Shown: one piece after another, positions 62,620-64,000 of the stretch
Layout of the letters: each line of letters starts with the position of its first letter
How positions within the stretch are numbered: position 1 is the first letter of the stretch
Origin: Paenibacillus vini
GTDB lineage: Bacteria; Bacillota; Bacilli; Paenibacillales; Paenibacillaceae
Length of the DNA stretch: 64,000 nt
NCBI RefSeq assembly: GCF_018403325.1
Contig: NZ_BOSL01000020.1
Coordinates: forward strand, 1 to 64,000
Direction of reading: 5' to 3'
Translations under genes and position numbers: made by a program
Notes under the pieces: generated by a model
The model's input: only the letters and a program-made list of their open reading frames with translations
Database searches by the model: none
Told to the model about the DNA's origin: nothing

Positions 62620-64000
62620 ATGGGTCTGGTTCCGAAGAGGGAGAACCAAGAGAGCAACAACAAGGAAACCAAGAAAAAAGGCTTGGGGGCAGCAAAAGAA
62701 GGTGGGAAGAAATCCTTTGTCATGGGATTAAAGGACAAAACTGCATCATCTTTAAGTAATATGCTCCCCAACCAAATGAATCCCAGCAAATCGGTTGGTG
62801 TCCGATTATTTTTAATCTTTTTTATTGCTATTATGTTTTTCGTTTTAACGATTGGTATTATTTCCTACCAAATGGCTAAAGGAACCATTCAGAAGAATGC
62901 TGAAAGTGCAAACTTGCAAACTATTGTTCAAACTTCACAGAAATTGGATATCGTGCTTAAAAAGTACGAAGAAAATCTTCAGCAGATGTTTCTTGATGAC
63001 GAGATGCAATCTGCGATTATGGATGCTTCGCTATCCAACATTTCGGATTATGACCGTTTTACGGTAACCAACAAAATGAGAACGCGGCTGAATGGCCTGA
63101 CCTTTTCCACGAAGGGGATCCTTTCGGTCTATATGATCTCTCCGGACAATATCGTAGATGACGTAATTTCCGGAAACACGAACTTGACGTTCTTGGAATC
63201 GGTACGTACGCAACCTTGGTTTGATGAAGTCGCCAAAACCTCGAAAGTTATGTGGATGAACGTTCCGGAAGAGAAAAATTCAGGATCCTCCGTATTCCGG
63301 CTTGTAAGATCCGTTCAAAGCGTAAGCAGCATGAAACGATTTGTTCTCATAGCGGATATTAATCTGGAAGTGCTGAATGAATACTTAAAAGAATTGAATC
63401 TCGGGAAGGGCTCCGAAATTCAAATGTTGACTCCGGATAATGTAGTAGTCGGTTCTTCGATAGACGGCGAAGAGGGCAAACCGACGGGGATTGACATGAG
63501 TAAGGCCGAAGGCCCAACCAACAGCATTTTCACAAAAAACTCGCAAGGCAAATCGGTACTCGCAGTCTACAATACGCAGGAAACGTCAGGATGGAAGCTG
63601 GTAGGTACGGTTGCAACCGCAGAACTTGTCAAGGATGCTAACGGTATTTTGCTGACTACATACATTTCTGCAGCCGTAGTAGCTCTCATCACGATTCTTA
63701 TTGCGATGTGGATGGTCCGCATGATTGCACATCCGCTGGGTAATTTGAGAAACCTTATGGAAGAAGGCGCGCGTGGTAACCTGAACGTGCGTATGGAAAC
63801 GAAGGCCAAGGATGAAATCGGTCAGTTGACCGGCAGCTTTAACCTTATGATGGAGCATATCACCGAACTGGTAAAACAAACGAACAACTCCGCTAAGGAT
63901 GTACTCGATACGGCTTCCGAGTTGACTCATGCGTCCAATAAAACGGCGCTTTCGGCGAAGGAAATCGCAGTTGCGACAGAGGAGATAGCTAACGGTGCGA
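62620..64000 (+). CDS. Methyl-accepting chemotaxis protein, partial (cut by window end)
   Basis: 460 codons are visible and the frame is open at the window end. A charged Lys/Gly/Ser-rich cytoplasmic start (1-58) is followed by membrane span 1 (about 62-83), an extracellular Cache-like sensor (about 85-340; RTQPWFDEVAKTSKVMWMNV is typical), span 2 (about 346-367) and a HAMP domain with RMIAHPLGNLRNLMEEGARG. The signalling helices begin (ASNKTALSAKEIAVATEEIA). Preceded by a sigma-D promoter, so made with flagellar genes. Ligand unknown. Confidence 0.93.
   Translation, partial: MGLVPKRENQESNNKETKKKGLGAAKEGGKKSFVMGLKDKTASSLSNMLPNQMNPSKSVGVRLFLIFFIAIMFFVLTIGIISYQMAKGTIQKNAESANLQTIVQTSQKLDIVLKKYEENLQQMFLDDEMQSAIMDASLSNISDYDRFTVTNKMRTRLNGLTFSTKGILSVYMISPDNIVDDVISGNTNLTFLESVRTQPWFDEVAKTSKVMWMNVPEEKNSGSSVFRLVRSVQSVSSMKRFVLIADINLEVLNEYLKELNLGKGSEIQMLTPDNVVVGSSIDGEEGKPTGIDMSKAEGPTNSIFTKNSQGKSVLAVYNTQETSGWKLVGTVATAELVKDANGILLTTYISAAVVALITILIAMWMVRMIAHPLGNLRNLMEEGARGNLNVRMETKAKDEIGQLTGSFNLMMEHITELVKQTNNSAKDVLDTASELTHASNKTALSAKEIAVATEEIANGA

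Overview
The window looks like chromosomal DNA of a spore-forming member of the Paenibacillaceae (Paenibacillus or a close relative). Supporting evidence: low-to-mid GC content, strong AGGAGG-type ribosome sites, many TTG and GTG starts, sporulation genes (bofC, spoVB, a SpoIID/LytB protein), T-box leaders, a LacI-controlled maltodextrin locus, and a gene order that follows the Bacillus subtilis block bofC-ruv-queA-tgt-yajC-spoVB-comN-secDF-recJ-apt-relA-dtd-hisS-aspS-tcdA-rarA-cymR-iscS-alaS-yrzL-yrrK-yrzB-mltG-yrrN-yrrO. All names rest on reading motifs and synteny; no database search was possible.

Layout. 1-1216: 5S rRNA and ten tRNA genes (Asn, Glu, Val, fMet, Asp, Lys, Gly, Arg, Leu, Pro), ending at a terminator; the 3' end of tRNA-Glu is duplicated about 115 bp downstream. 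1297-9204: bofC, then the Holliday-junction genes ruvCAB, a SpoIID/LytB protein, queA, tgt and yajC. 9209-13003: membrane proteins (PAP2 phosphatase, TIGR04086, DUF421, SpoVB). 13172-16424: comN, then a SecD-like lipoprotein followed by secD and secF as separate genes. 16540-25295: CDF-family protein, recJ, apt, uracil permease, relA, dtd and a 54-codon ORF. 25325-27024: SRPBCC protein with a LexA-like box in its promoter, a PfpI-type protein and a stress-type hypothetical. 27168-30760: T-box leader, hisS, aspS.

30779-39958 is a maltodextrin uptake and breakdown locus inserted between aspS and tcdA: LacI-type repressor, binding lipoprotein, two permeases, a GH13 amylase and a GH31 glucosidase. 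No ATPase is encoded, so a shared MsmX-type ATPase elsewhere is inferred. 39976-45963: tcdA, helD, an HNH protein, a CD3324-type regulator with an overlapping upstream ORF, and rarA. 46018-48350 is a large intergenic array of hairpin modules organised in a 265-bp higher-order tandem repeat and interrupted by a complete IS3-family element whose ends and 3-bp target duplication can be read against the uninterrupted repeats. 48362-64000: mnmA (reverse strand), cymR, iscS, PRC-barrel protein, zinc ribbon, AI-2E exporter, T-box-alaS, a second dispersed-repeat region, ireB, ruvX, two DUF1292 genes, mltG, trhP1, trhP2, and a chemotaxis receptor cut by the window end and preceded by an excellent sigma-D promoter.

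Most striking observations: a secretion-domain paralogue (the SecD head domain turned into a lipoprotein) directly upstream of secD; the 265-bp hairpin array with its IS insertion; a dispersed hairpin element with compensating stem changes; and two LexA-like boxes, one of them at an SRPBCC gene not usually linked to SOS.
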